Source of the DNA: DATKAB01 sp964542745
GTDB lineage: Bacteria > Eisenbacteria > RBG-16-71-46
DNA: 45,789 nucleotides
Assembly: GCA_964542745.1 (NCBI GenBank)
Contig: CAZIVR010000015.1
Location: 1 to 45,789, forward strand
Reading direction: 5' to 3'
Made by a program: the position numbers and the translations under genes. The notes beneath the pieces are model-generated. The model worked only from the letters and a program-made list of their open reading frames with translations. It was not told the origin of the DNA and did not search any database. How positions within the stretch are numbered: position 1 is the stretch's first letter; each line of letters starts with the position of its first letter. Positions 33,148-41,626 of the stretch are shown one piece after another.

Positions 33148-34785
33148 GTGACGTTCCTCTCCTCGCTTCGCGAGTGGGGGCACCACCGGCGCTACGCCGA
33201 CGGCATGCGGCACTTCAACCGCGGGGCGTTCGAGCCCGCGGCCGAAGCGTTCGAGGCCGCCGTCGCCGAGATCCGGAACCCCCACGATCCCGACCACCTG
33301 CTGGCGCGCTGCTACGCCGGCGAGGCGCGCGCCCACCTGGGCCTCGCGTGCTTCCACGCCGGCGACGACGCGCGCGCCGAGCGGGAGTTCGGCCGCGCCC
33401 TCGAGCACCACCCCGCCTTCCCCGAGCTGCGCTACTACCGCGCCCGGCTCCGCGAGCGGGCCGGACGCACCGAGGAGGCGATCGCCGACCTGCGCGCCGC
33501 GCTCGACGACCGTCCCCGCTTCTCCGAGGCCCTGCTGCTGCTGGCGGTGTGCTTCCACCGCACGCACGACGAGCCGGGGGCCCGGCTCGCGCTCGACTCG
33601 GCGCTGGCGGCCGGCTTCGCGCCGCCGCCGCGCGTGCGCGGGCTCGATCCCGCCGACTGGGACGCGCCCGACTGGCGGGCCCTCCCGGGCGGCGAACCCG
33701 CCGGGGGCGAGGCGGCCGAGGCGCTCGCGTGCTTCCGGGCCGGGGATCTCGAGGGCGCCATCCACGCCCTGCGCCGCGCCATCGCCGCGCGGCCGCGCTG
33801 GCCGGACCTCCGCTACCGGCTCGCCGGGCTGTGGCTCGAGGCCGGCGATCCGGGGGAGGCGCTCCGCGAGCTGGAGCGGGCGCTGGCGATCCACCCGCGC
33901 TACCTCGCCGCGCGGAAGCTCGCGATCCGCGCCGCGCTCGAGCTCGGCGACGGGCCGCGCGCGACCGCCGAGGCGCGCCGCGCGGCCGCGGATTTCCCCG
34001 ACTACCCCGACCTGCGCTACTGGCTCGGCCTCTGCCTCGCGCGCGAGGGGGCACTCGAGGAGGCCGAGGCCTCGCTCGGGGTCGCGGTCGAGGCCAACCG
34101 CCAGTTCGCGCGCGCGCAGCGCCTGCTCGGGCTGGTGCTGCACGCGCGCGGGCGCTTCGAGGAGGCGCTGCGGGCGCTGCGCCGCGGGTTCACGCGCGAT
34201 CGCGAGCTCCCGGGCGAGGCGCTGCGCTCGGCGGCGCAGCTGCTCGGCACCGGGAGCGGCGGGGGCGCCGAGGCCGAGCTGCGGCGGGCGATCGCGATCC
34301 AGCCCGACTACCCGGACCTGCACGTGGCGCTGGCGCGCGCCCACCGGGCGGGCGGCGCGCTCGACGACGCGCGCGACGCCTACCGGCGCGCCCTCCAGCT
34401 CGCCCCGGGACTCGACGTGGCGGCGCTCGAGCTGGCGGTGGTGGAGCTGGCGATCGGCGCCGCGGCGAGCGCCGAGGCGCGACTCGAGGCGCTCGCCGCG
34501 CGCCGGCCGCGCTGGCCCGACGTGCTGGCGCTGCTCGGCAGGGTGCGGCTGCTGCGCGGCGACGCGGCGGGGGCCGAGGCGCCGCTGCTCGCGTCGCTGG
34601 CGCTCGCGCCGGGCGACGCCTCGACCCACGCGGACCTGGGGTGGGCCTACAAGGCGTTGGAGCGGGACCGGGAGGCGAACGCGGCGTTCGCCGAAGCGCT
34701 GCGCCTCTCCCCGGGCGAGGCGGCGCCCCGCCGCCAGCTCGAATGGCGGGCGGCGATGGGAGAGGGCGGGAAGGACGCGGCCTGA
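33148..34785 (+). CDS. Large TPR-repeat protein downstream of ftsZ
   Basis: 545 residues, no signal peptide, mostly helical. Multiple tetratricopeptide-like units are visible, e.g. AEREFGRALEHHPAFPELRY, GEALRELERALAIHPRYLAA, DARDAYRRALQLAPGLDVAA and a last unit REANAAFAEALRLSPGEAAP. The recurring 'HP.fpeLrY' and 'yPDLrywLGlcla' phrases show internally duplicated blocks. TPR arrays bind other proteins; the partner is not known. GTG start at 33148, 50 bases after ftsZ, with the hairpin at 33106 between them, so it may be expressed from the dcw transcript at reduced level. The next gene downstream is convergent. Confidence 0.85.
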   Translation: MTFLSSLREWGHHRRYADGMRHFNRGAFEPAAEAFEAAVAEIRNPHDPDHLLARCYAGEARAHLGLACFHAGDDARAEREFGRALEHHPAFPELRYYRARLRERAGRTEEAIADLRAALDDRPRFSEALLLLAVCFHRTHDEPGARLALDSALAAGFAPPPRVRGLDPADWDAPDWRALPGGEPAGGEAAEALACFRAGDLEGAIHALRRAIAARPRWPDLRYRLAGLWLEAGDPGEALRELERALAIHPRYLAARKLAIRAALELGDGPRATAEARRAAADFPDYPDLRYWLGLCLAREGALEEAEASLGVAVEANRQFARAQRLLGLVLHARGRFEEALRALRRGFTRDRELPGEALRSAAQLLGTGSGGGAEAELRRAIAIQPDYPDLHVALARAHRAGGALDDARDAYRRALQLAPGLDVAALELAVVELAIGAAASAEARLEALAARRPRWPDVLALLGRVRLLRGDAAGAEAPLLASLALAPGDASTHADLGWAYKALERDREANAAFAEALRLSPGEAAPRRQLEWRAAMGEGGKDAA

Positions 34786-34794
34786 AAAGCCGAA

Positions 34795-34820
34795 CGCGGC
34801 GCGAGGAACCCCGCGCCGCG
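34795..34820. terminator. Bidirectional terminator between the TPR gene and rpmB
   Basis: A 9-bp perfect stem (CGCGGCGCG / CGCGCCGCG) with an 8-base loop lies between two convergent genes. On the minus strand, after the stem, the sequence runs through TTCGGCTTTT, giving a short T tract suited to ending rpmB transcription. Confidence 0.6.
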
Positions 34821-34848
34821 CGATGGACCGCGAACCGCCGGGGCGGCC

Positions 34849-35067
34849 CTAGGCCGTGCCCACGCTCCGGCGGCCCCGGGCCGCCTTGACCACCTTGTTG
34901 CCGCGGATGCAGCGGGTGCAGGCGTTGATCACCTTGACCCGGCCGTCCACCAGGGCGCGCACGCTCTGGAGGTTCGGGTTCCACACGCGGTTCGAGACGT
35001 TGTGGGCGTGGCTCACCGCGTGGCCCGTCATCCTGCCCTTGCCGCACACTTCGCACTTGTAAGCCAC
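34849..35067 (-). CDS. rpmB: 50S ribosomal protein L28
   Basis: 72 residues. MAYKCEVCGKGRMTGHAVSH followed by NRVWNPNLQSVRALVDGRVK is unmistakable L28. Two CxxC pairs (CEVC near the start, CTRC near residue 50) make this the zinc-binding (C+) form; many bacteria also or instead carry a cysteine-free form used under zinc limitation. GTG start with GGAGG six bases upstream on the minus strand. A promoter-like sequence lies in the 132-base gap shared with recG. Confidence 0.96.
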   Translation of the reverse strand: MAYKCEVCGKGRMTGHAVSHAHNVSNRVWNPNLQSVRALVDGRVKVINACTRCIRGNKVVKAARGRRSVGTA

Positions 35068-35130
35068 GAAAAACCTCCTCGTCGCGATCGTCGGAACGCC
35101 CGGAACCGCGCGGGTCCGAAGCGGCCGGGG

Positions 35131-35160
35131 ACACTATCAGCGCCGGGGGGCGGATGTAAA
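35131..35160 (-). promoter_or_regulatory. Candidate promoter of rpmB
   Basis: Reading the minus strand, TTTACA (35160-35155) is followed by 18 bases and TAGTGT (35136-35131), overlapping GATAGT as an alternative -10. The -10 hexamer is identical to the one proposed for mraZ. Confidence 0.5.
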
Positions 35161-35199
35161 GGAGGGCCGCCGGCGAGACGCCCCCGGCCGGGTGCCACT

Positions 35200-37317
35200 A
35201 TGCTGCGGGCCATGGAAGCCCGTCGCGCCGCCGCGCGCGCTCCCGCGCTCGAGCCCGAAACCCGCCTGCAGTTCCTGCCCGGGGTGGGCCCCCAGCGGGC
35301 CCGCCTGTTCGAGAAGTTGGGCCTCCACACCGCCGAGCACCTGCTCCGCCACTACCCGCGCACCCACCTCGACGCCGGGCGCTTCGTGCGGATCGCGGAT
35401 CTCGAGCCGGGGCGGCTGCTCACCGTGGACGGGGTGGTGCGGCAGGCGGCCGCGGTGCGCACGCGCGGCGGCCGCGCCGACTTCTCGTGCACCCTGAAGG
35501 ACGCGACCGGCACGATCGGCTGCTACTTCTTCGGCCAGCCGTTCCTCGCGCGCACGCTCAAGCCCGGCACCCGGGTGGTGGTGAGCGGCGAGTGGGACGC
35601 GGTCGAGCGCCGCATGCTGAACCCGCTCTTCGAGGTGGTGGAAGGCGACGTCGAGGAACTGCTCCACGCCGGGCGGCTGGTGCCGGTGCACCCGCTCACC
35701 CGCGGGCTCAGCGCCCGCACCGTGCGGCGCGCCATGCGCGCGGCGCTCGACGCGGTCGCGGCCAGGCTCCCGGACCCGCTCCCGGCGGAGGTGCGCGACG
35801 CCGAGGGGCTGGGCCCGCTGGCCGAGGCGCTCGAGGGCTTGCACTTCCCCGGCGACGCGGCCCAGCTCGCCTCCGCGCGCGAGCGGCTGGTGTTCGAGGA
35901 GCTGTTCCAGCTCCAGATGGTGATCGCGGTGCGGCGCGAGGCGCGGCGGGCCGAGGGCAGGGGCCTCGCCACCGCCGCGCCCGGCGAGCGGGCGGCGCGG
36001 GCGCGCGCGGCGCTGCCCTACGCGCTCACCCCCGACCAGGACCGCGCGCTCGCGGAGATCGTGGCCGACCTCGCCGCGCCGCGGCCGATGCAGCGGCTCC
36101 TGCTCGGCGACGTGGGGAGCGGCAAGACGGTGGTGGCGGCGCTCGCCGCGCTCCACGTGGTGGAGGCGGGCCACCAGGCGGCGTTCATGGCCCCGACCGA
36201 GATCCTGGCCCGCCAGCACGCGGCGACGCTGGCCCGCATCGCGGAACCGGCGGGTGTGGCGGTCGCGGCCCTGACCGGGGCCACCCCGGCGGCGGAGCGC
36301 CGCGCGCTCGCCGCACGGCTCGCCGCGGGGGAGCCGATGATCGTGGCCGGCACCCACGCGCTGATCGTAGAGAAGGTGGAGCTGCCGCGCCTCGCGCTCG
36401 CGATCGTGGACGAGCAGCACCGCTTCGGCGTCCAGCAGCGCGCCGCGCTCGCGCGCAAGGCGGCGATGCCGGACGTGCTGGTGCTGACCGCGACGCCGAT
36501 CCCGCGCACCCTGATGCTGGCCGCCTACGGCGACCTCGAGGTGAGCCGGCTCGCCGCGCGCCCGGCGGGACGCGGGCGGCTCGTGACGCGCGTCACGGGC
36601 GAGGAGCGCATGCCGCAGGTGATGGAGTTCCTCGCCCGCGAGCTCGACGCGGGGCGTCAGGCCTACTGGGTGACGCCGCTGGTCGAGGAGGGCGGGAAGA
36701 CCGAGGCGAAGGCGGCCGAGGCCGAGCACGCGCGGCTCTCCGGACACCCGCTGCTCCGCAGGCGGACCCTCGGGCTGCTCCACGGCCGGCTCAAGCCCGA
36801 CGAGAAGCAGGAGGCGATGGCGCGCTTCGCCGCCGGGGAAACCGCGTTGCTGGTGGCGACCACCGTGATCGAGGTGGGCGTGGACGTGCCCAACGCCACC
36901 GTGCTGGTGGTGCGGGACGCCGAGCGCTTCGGGCTCACCCAGCTCCACCAGCTGCGCGGCCGCGTGGGCCGCGGCTCCCACCGTTCGGTGTGCGTGCTGA
37001 TGGCGGGCCCGGGCGCGAGCCCGCGCGCCCGCGAGCGCCTCGCGCTCATGGCCGAGACGCAGGACGGTTTCGAGCTGGCCGAGGCCGACCTGCGGCTGCG
37101 TGGACCGGGGGAGGTGTGGGGCACGCTCCAGAGCGGCCTGCCGCGGCTCCGGCTCGCCGACCTGGCCCGCGACCAGGCGCTGCTGGAGCGGGCGAGCCGG
37201 GCGGCGGCGGCGCTGGCCGCGCGCGACCCGCGCCTCGTCGCCGCCGGGCACGAGCCGCTTCGCCGCGCGCTGCTGGCCCGCTACCCTGAGCCGCTCGAGC
37301 TGGCCCTCGCGGGATAG
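35200..37317 (+). CDS. recG: ATP-dependent DNA helicase RecG
   Basis: 705 residues. An N-terminal LQFLPGVGPQRARLFEKLG is the RecG helix-hairpin opening, followed by the OB-fold wedge domain (VDGVVRQAAAVRTRGGRADF; TGTIGCYFFGQPFL). Helicase motif I is GDVGSGKT (303-310), motif II DEQHRFGVQQR (from 404), motif III LTATPIPRT, and the C-terminal lobe has LLVATTVIEVGVDVPNA and LRGRVGRGSHRS. RecG remodels stalled replication forks and branched DNA. The ATG at 35200 is used; a second ATG at 35212 is possible. A purine-rich AAAGGAGGG at 35158 is too distant to serve either start. Confidence 0.95.
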   Translation: MLRAMEARRAAARAPALEPETRLQFLPGVGPQRARLFEKLGLHTAEHLLRHYPRTHLDAGRFVRIADLEPGRLLTVDGVVRQAAAVRTRGGRADFSCTLKDATGTIGCYFFGQPFLARTLKPGTRVVVSGEWDAVERRMLNPLFEVVEGDVEELLHAGRLVPVHPLTRGLSARTVRRAMRAALDAVAARLPDPLPAEVRDAEGLGPLAEALEGLHFPGDAAQLASARERLVFEELFQLQMVIAVRREARRAEGRGLATAAPGERAARARAALPYALTPDQDRALAEIVADLAAPRPMQRLLLGDVGSGKTVVAALAALHVVEAGHQAAFMAPTEILARQHAATLARIAEPAGVAVAALTGATPAAERRALAARLAAGEPMIVAGTHALIVEKVELPRLALAIVDEQHRFGVQQRAALARKAAMPDVLVLTATPIPRTLMLAAYGDLEVSRLAARPAGRGRLVTRVTGEERMPQVMEFLARELDAGRQAYWVTPLVEEGGKTEAKAAEAEHARLSGHPLLRRRTLGLLHGRLKPDEKQEAMARFAAGETALLVATTVIEVGVDVPNATVLVVRDAERFGLTQLHQLRGRVGRGSHRSVCVLMAGPGASPRARERLALMAETQDGFELAEADLRLRGPGEVWGTLQSGLPRLRLADLARDQALLERASRAAAALAARDPRLVAAGHEPLRRALLARYPEPLELALAG

Positions 37318-37337
37318 GCTTCAACCTCCGGGGGGGC

Positions 37338-37383
37338 CGGGACGATAACCCCGGGGACTCGTCCCGCGACCGGAATCGCGGGA
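37338..37383 (+). promoter_or_regulatory. Two mutually exclusive hairpins between recG and the zinc-ribbon gene
   Basis: CGGGACGA (37338-37345) pairs perfectly with TCGTCCCG (37359-37366). TCCCGCGA (37362-37369) pairs perfectly with TCGCGGGA (37376-37383) around CCGGAA. The two 8-bp stems share bases 37362-37366, so only one can form at a time. The loop of the first also contains CCCCGGGG. Confidence 0.5.
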
Positions 37384-37406
37384 CATCGGAGGTCGCGACC
37401 CTTCCC

Positions 37407-38027
37407 ATGCCGGTCACCTGCCCGCACTGCCAGTCCCGCTACCTGCTGCCCGCCGCGCTGCTCGGTCCGGGAGGCGCCCGGGTGCGCTGCCCGCGCTGCC
37501 GCGAGGCGTTCGCGGTCGGCCCGGACGGCCTCGAGATCGCGCCGGTCCCCGCGCACGCGGAGACCCCGCCCGCCGGGAACGGTTCGGCCGCGGCGCACGC
37601 CGGCCGCGAGGCGCCGCCTCGCGTGCCGGCCACCGCGGCCGGGCCGCCGTCCGGGGCGGAGGCGAAGGCCCACGCCGGGCCGCCGCGGCTCCCGGCGAGC
37701 GCGTTCGGCCCGATCGTGTCCCCGCCCGCGGCCGAAGCGGTCCAGACCCGGGTTCCCGAACCCGGCGGCGGGCCCGCGCCCGAGACGCCGGAAGCGGTCG
37801 CGCGCCGCGTGCTCGACGAGCTGGCGGCGCACAGCGGCGAGGCCATCGCGGCCTCGCGCGCCGACGGCCGGTTGTTCAAGGAGTTCGGGGCGGTGATCGC
37901 CGAGGCCTACGAGTTCTACCGCCGGCGCGTCGGATCGAACGCGGATCCCGCCGCGTTCCGCGCCGCGCTGCGCGAGCGCTGGGGCGTGGATCTCGAGCCG
38001 CTGAACCCGCCGCGCCGGATGGGCTGA
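37407..38027 (+). CDS. MJ0042-type zinc-ribbon protein
   Basis: 206 residues. The N-terminus MPVTCPHCQSRYLLPAALLG, then RCPRCREAFAV, gives two CxxC pairs in the spacing of the MJ0042 zinc finger, often found at the start of delta-proteobacterial and FCB-group envelope or regulatory proteins. Residues ~45-125 are a Pro/Ala-rich flexible linker. Residues ~128-206 form a charged helical domain (VARRVLDELAAHSGEAIAAS; EFGAVIAEAYEFYRRRVGSN; RWGVDLEPLNPP). There is no transmembrane helix. Function unknown. It follows recG at 89 bases and converges on the MFS gene. GGAGG sits about 15 bases before the ATG, an unusually long spacing. Confidence 0.75.
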   Translation: MPVTCPHCQSRYLLPAALLGPGGARVRCPRCREAFAVGPDGLEIAPVPAHAETPPAGNGSAAAHAGREAPPRVPATAAGPPSGAEAKAHAGPPRLPASAFGPIVSPPAAEAVQTRVPEPGGGPAPETPEAVARRVLDELAAHSGEAIAASRADGRLFKEFGAVIAEAYEFYRRRVGSNADPAAFRAALRERWGVDLEPLNPPRRMG

Positions 38028-38070
38028 CGCCGGATCGCGTCGCGCCCCGCGCGCGGAGCCGCGGCCAGCG

Positions 38071-39345
38071 TCAGGTCCCGGCGATCCCCGCGGGCAGGCG
38101 CCTCAGGGCCGGATCCCGCCGGCCCCACTCGAGCGCCAGCATGCCGACCGCCGCCACCAGCCCGGCGCACACCAGCAGCGTGAACCGCGTGCCGGCCGCC
38201 GCCTCGAGCCAGGCGGCCGCGAGCCCGCTGAGCAGCAGGGCGAGGCGCATCAGGAAGTCGCGCGCGCTGAACACGCGGCCGCGGCGCGCCAGCTCCACGC
38301 CCTCCTGCAGCAGGGTCTCGCACAGCACGAAGGCGGGCGCGATGAACGCCCCGACCAGGAAGGCGGCGATCGCGAACACCGCGAAGCGGGTGGTGACCGC
38401 GAAGGCCACCAGCGCTCCCCCGGCGAGCAGGAACCCGATGCCCAGCAGTACCGGGCGCGGCACGTTCCGGCCGTGCGTGTTGATCCACCAGGTGCCGAGC
38501 GCGGCCCCGAAGCCGAGCGCGGCGAGCAGCAGGCCCACGCGCTCCATCCCCGGGATGCTCGCGGCCCGCTGGATGTGCGGGTTGCCCGCCACCTGCATGA
38601 AGCCGCCGCCGATCCAGACCGCGGCCAGCGTCAGGAGCCCGAGGCCGACCGGGGCGTTGCGCCGGATCAGGCTCCACCCCTCGCCGACCTCGCTCACGTA
38701 GGTGCGCCACCCGATCGGGGCGCGCGGCGCGGCCGGCGGGACGGGCGCGTAGCGGATCAGGGCGAGCGAGCCGACCGAGACCGCGTAGGTCGCGGCGTCG
38801 ATCCACAGCGCCGTGGTCCAGCCCCAGTGGTCCACGACCCAGCCGCCGAACAGCGCGCCCACCACGGTGGCCGCGATCCCCGCGATGGAGAGCAGCGAGT
38901 TGGCGGCGAGCAGCTGGTCGGGCCGCACGATCTCGGGCGTCATCGCGCTCTTGGCGGGCAGGAACAGCACGTTGCAGCAGAACAGCAGGAAGACCAGCGC
39001 GAACGTGGTGCCGGTGTGGCCGGTGAGCCCGTAGGCCCAGGGAATCAACAGCACGATCCCGGCGCGCGCCAGGTCCGAGAGGATCAGCACCGTGCGCAGG
39101 TTCAGGCGGTCGAGCCACGGGCCGGTGAAGGGGGAGAACAGCAGCACCGGGGCGACCATCACGTTGTTGAGCATCGCCAGCAGCACGGGGTAGCGCGCGT
39201 CGGCGCCGCGGTTGGTGTGCTCGAGGAGCAGGCCGCCGAGCGCCAGGTAGGTCAGGCGGTCGCCGAGGATCGAGATGAGCTGCCCGCCCCACAGCGCCGC
39301 GAAATCCCGCTGCAGGATCAGGGGCGGCGGGGCGCCGCGGCTCAT
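38071..39345 (-). CDS. Major facilitator superfamily transporter
   Basis: 424 residues with about twelve hydrophobic segments. LQRDFAALWGGQLISILGDR at the N-terminus is typical of the MFS_3/EntS-like branch. FTGPWLDRLNLRTVLILSDL matches the loop 2-3 motif (G.l.DR..rr), and LPAKSAMTPEIVRPDQL is also characteristic. Substrate unknown; this branch includes drug and siderophore exporters, and some members lie beside LpxL- or lysophospholipid-acyltransferase genes as lipid flippases. The ATG at 39345 begins five bases after the upstream glycosyltransferase on the minus strand, so the three minus-strand genes form one operon, and the MFS protein may export the lipid they build. Confidence 0.82.
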   Translation of the reverse strand: MSRGAPPPLILQRDFAALWGGQLISILGDRLTYLALGGLLLEHTNRGADARYPVLLAMLNNVMVAPVLLFSPFTGPWLDRLNLRTVLILSDLARAGIVLLIPWAYGLTGHTGTTFALVFLLFCCNVLFLPAKSAMTPEIVRPDQLLAANSLLSIAGIAATVVGALFGGWVVDHWGWTTALWIDAATYAVSVGSLALIRYAPVPPAAPRAPIGWRTYVSEVGEGWSLIRRNAPVGLGLLTLAAVWIGGGFMQVAGNPHIQRAASIPGMERVGLLLAALGFGAALGTWWINTHGRNVPRPVLLGIGFLLAGGALVAFAVTTRFAVFAIAAFLVGAFIAPAFVLCETLLQEGVELARRGRVFSARDFLMRLALLLSGLAAAWLEAAAGTRFTLLVCAGLVAAVGMLALEWGRRDPALRRLPAGIAGT

Positions 39346-39350
39346 GCGCG

Positions 39351-40490
39351 TCAGGCCGCGGTGTGGACCGCGCCGCGGCGCGTGATCGCTTCGCGGTAGA
39401 CCGCCTCGATGCGTTCGGTCACGCGCGGCCAGGCGAACTCGAGCGCGCGCGCCCGTCCGCGGCCGGCGGTGAGGAGCCGCCCCTCCGGATCGTCCACGAG
39501 GCGCGCCACGGTGCGCGCCAGCGCGCCGCGGTCGCCGGGCGGGAACAGCACGCCGTTGACGTCGGGCACCACCACCGAGCGGTAGCCCGGGATGTCCGAG
39601 GCCACCACGCAGCGGGCCGCCGCCATGGCCTCGAGCAGCACGATGCCGAAGCTCTCCTGCCCCGAGGCGGGGGAGATGAAGACGTCGCCGGTCGCGTACC
39701 AGCGCGGCAATTGCGCGCTCGGCACGTGCCCGAGGAAGTGCACGTGCGGCCGCGCCGCGAGCGGCACCGAGGCCTCGAACTTGGGGCGCAGGTAGCTGTC
39801 GCCGACGATCAGCAGGCGCGCCCGGTTGCGGGTGCGCTCGAGGATCTCGGGCATCGCCGCGATCAGCAGGTCGATGCCCTTGCGCGGATCGAGGCGCCCC
39901 ACGAACAGCAGGTTCACGCGCTCGGGGTCGCGCCACTCCTCGAACGGCTCGACCGCGGCGTGGAAGCGCTCGACGTCCACCCCGTTCGGGATCATCTCGT
40001 AGCGGCCGGGGAAGTAGAGCTCGGCGGTCTGGCGGGCGGTGCGGGAGACCGCGATGCGGCCGCTCAGTTTCTCCACGACCCGGGTGAGCCGGGTCCGGAA
40101 CAGGTCCATGAGCAGGCTGCGTCCGCTGGTGGTGTGGAAGGTCCCGACCACCGGGCAGATCGCGCTCTCGATCGCGAGCACCGGGAGCGAGGGCGCGGTG
40201 GGGCAGTGGACGTGCAGCACATCGAAGTCCTTGCGCTGGAAGATGCGCTCGAGGTCGCGGCGCAGGTCCCAGCCCACCGTGAAGTCCACGAACGCGCGGT
40301 TGAAGGGCACCAGCACGTTGTGCCCGATGCGCTCCACGCCCGGGATCCCGGCCTCGCCCTCGCGGAACTTGCTGGTGATGATCGTCACGTCGTGCCCGCG
40401 GCGGCGCAGCTCGACCGCGGTGTGGTGCACGTGCTCGGTGACGCCCCCGTAGCGGGGGTAGTAGGACTGGGAGACGATGCCGACCTTCAC
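39351..40490 (-). CDS. PimA-like GT4 glycosyltransferase
   Basis: 379 residues. VKVGIVSQSYYPRYGGVTEH is the opening of GT4 enzymes of the phosphatidylinositol-mannosyltransferase (PimA) type. The acceptor side shows DVLHVHCPTAPSLP and GTFHTTSG. The donor side shows MIPNGVDVERFH, LLFVGRLDPRKGIDLL and SPASGQESFGIVLLEAMAA with the E-x7-E motif intact. The likely reaction is transfer of a hexose to a membrane lipid head group. The GTG overlaps the acyltransferase stop by four bases, a pairing that recalls the actinobacterial PatA-PimA arrangement and supports glycolipid synthesis; the lipid acceptor is unknown. Confidence 0.85.
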   Translation of the reverse strand: MKVGIVSQSYYPRYGGVTEHVHHTAVELRRRGHDVTIITSKFREGEAGIPGVERIGHNVLVPFNRAFVDFTVGWDLRRDLERIFQRKDFDVLHVHCPTAPSLPVLAIESAICPVVGTFHTTSGRSLLMDLFRTRLTRVVEKLSGRIAVSRTARQTAELYFPGRYEMIPNGVDVERFHAAVEPFEEWRDPERVNLLFVGRLDPRKGIDLLIAAMPEILERTRNRARLLIVGDSYLRPKFEASVPLAARPHVHFLGHVPSAQLPRWYATGDVFISPASGQESFGIVLLEAMAAARCVVASDIPGYRSVVVPDVNGVLFPPGDRGALARTVARLVDDPEGRLLTAGRGRARALEFAWPRVTERIEAVYREAITRRGAVHTAA

Positions 40491-41380
40491 GCGCGGGCGC
40501 TCCGCCGTTCCCCGGCCGGCTCCGGCGCGGCCTGCGCGGCCGGCTCCCAGAGCGGACGGAAGATGCACCACTGGTCCACGTGCGCCCGGATGTGGCTCTC
40601 GGTGACCGTCGCCACCGCCTGCGAGAGCGCGGCGGTGGTGGGGAAGGCCGCCGGGTCGAGCGCCGGTTCGATCTGGATGCGGAACCGTCCCGGGCCCACG
40701 CGCGCGCAGATCCCGGGCACGATCAGCGCGCCGGTCCGCTGGGCGAGCACGCCCGGCCCGGCGGGGAAGCGCGTCTCGCGGCCGAACAGCTCGACCTGCA
40801 CGCCGTGGCTGTACACGTCGCCGTCCACCATCAGCGCGATCAGCTCGTTGCGCTCGAGGGCGCGCAGCAGCTTGCGGAAGCCGTCCTCGGGGGACACGGT
40901 GTGGATCGCCAGTTCGGTCTTGGTCTCGCGCACCGCGGGCGTGAGCCAGCGCGAGAGCTGGACCCCCGCGACCGCGTGCAGCGTGTAGCCCCAGTGGGCC
41001 ACCACCACCGCCGCCAGCTCCCAGTTGCCGACGTGGCTGCAGGTGATGATCACGCCGCGGCCGCGCGCGACCGCCTGCTCCAGGTGCTCCCGGCCCTGGA
41101 CCTCGACCGCCCCGAGCAGCTCCTCGCGGGACAGGTGGGGGAGGCGGAAGAACTCGAACAGCATGCGGTTGTAGGCGCGGACGATGGACCGGCCGACGCG
41201 GGCGCGGTCGCGCCGCGCCGAGCGCGGCAGCATGACGGCGAGGTTGGCCATCACCGCATGGCGGCGCGCGGGAAAGCCGTGCCAGTGAAGGCCGGCGAAG
41301 AGATCGGCGAGGAAATAGCCGAGGCGCAGCGGGAGTCCCGCGATCGCCGCGGTCATCCATCCGAAGACCAGACGGGACAT
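40487..41380 (-). CDS. LpxL/PatA-family lipid acyltransferase
   Basis: 297 residues of the bacterial lipid A/PIM acyltransferase family. The catalytic H-x4-D/E motif is SHVGNWE (H116, E121). The second block LIALMVDGDVYSHGVQVELF followed by GRETRFPAGPGVLAQRTGA fits the usual 'mv.D......v..fFG.....p.G...LA..tgA' pattern. The N-terminus is hydrophobic and basic, for membrane association. The ATG at 41380 is chosen over one at 41407 because AAGGAG lies at the proper distance before it. First gene of the minus-strand operon; a TTGACA is present upstream. It could acylate a glycolipid made by the next gene, or lipid A. Confidence 0.85.
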   Translation of the reverse strand: MSRLVFGWMTAAIAGLPLRLGYFLADLFAGLHWHGFPARRHAVMANLAVMLPRSARRDRARVGRSIVRAYNRMLFEFFRLPHLSREELLGAVEVQGREHLEQAVARGRGVIITCSHVGNWELAAVVVAHWGYTLHAVAGVQLSRWLTPAVRETKTELAIHTVSPEDGFRKLLRALERNELIALMVDGDVYSHGVQVELFGRETRFPAGPGVLAQRTGALIVPGICARVGPGRFRIQIEPALDPAAFPTTAALSQAVATVTESHIRAHVDQWCIFRPLWEPAAQAAPEPAGERRSARA

Positions 41381-41431
41381 CCTGTCGGCTCCTTTCGAGG
41401 CCTCCATGGCCGGGAATGGGAAGCCGCCGGA

Positions 41432-41460
41432 GGCTAAGGCGGGGTTCGAAACACTGTCAA
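41432..41460 (-). promoter_or_regulatory. Candidate promoter of the acyltransferase-GT-MFS operon
   Basis: On the minus strand a consensus TTGACA (41460-41455) is followed by 17 bases and TTAGCC (41437-41432). The -35 is perfect but the -10 is weak. Confidence 0.4.
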
Positions 41461-41508
41461 GACCGGGAAGCCGGTTCCCGGGCGCCCGCGGCGGCCGCAC
41501 CCGGGCCG

Positions 41509-41537
41509 TTGACCGGCGAGGGGGCGGGGCCTACGAT
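41509..41537 (+). promoter_or_regulatory. Candidate promoter of the gene at 41627
   Basis: TTGACC (41509-41514), a 17-base spacer and TACGAT (41532-41537) form a good sigma70-type match 90 bases ahead of the ATG, divergent from the acyltransferase promoter. Confidence 0.5.
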
Positions 41538-41626
41538 GCGCCGCGCCGGCCGCGACCGCGCGGGCCACGCCGCGCGCGGGCGGAACGCGCGGGCCGACTC
41601 TCGGCGACTGGCATGGAGGCGGGAAC

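Noticed and set aside
38473..40988. Plus-strand open frames opposite the MFS and glycosyltransferase genes
   Set aside because: The minus-strand proteins have clear family motifs; the plus-strand translations are repetitive His/Arg/Gly-rich shadows.
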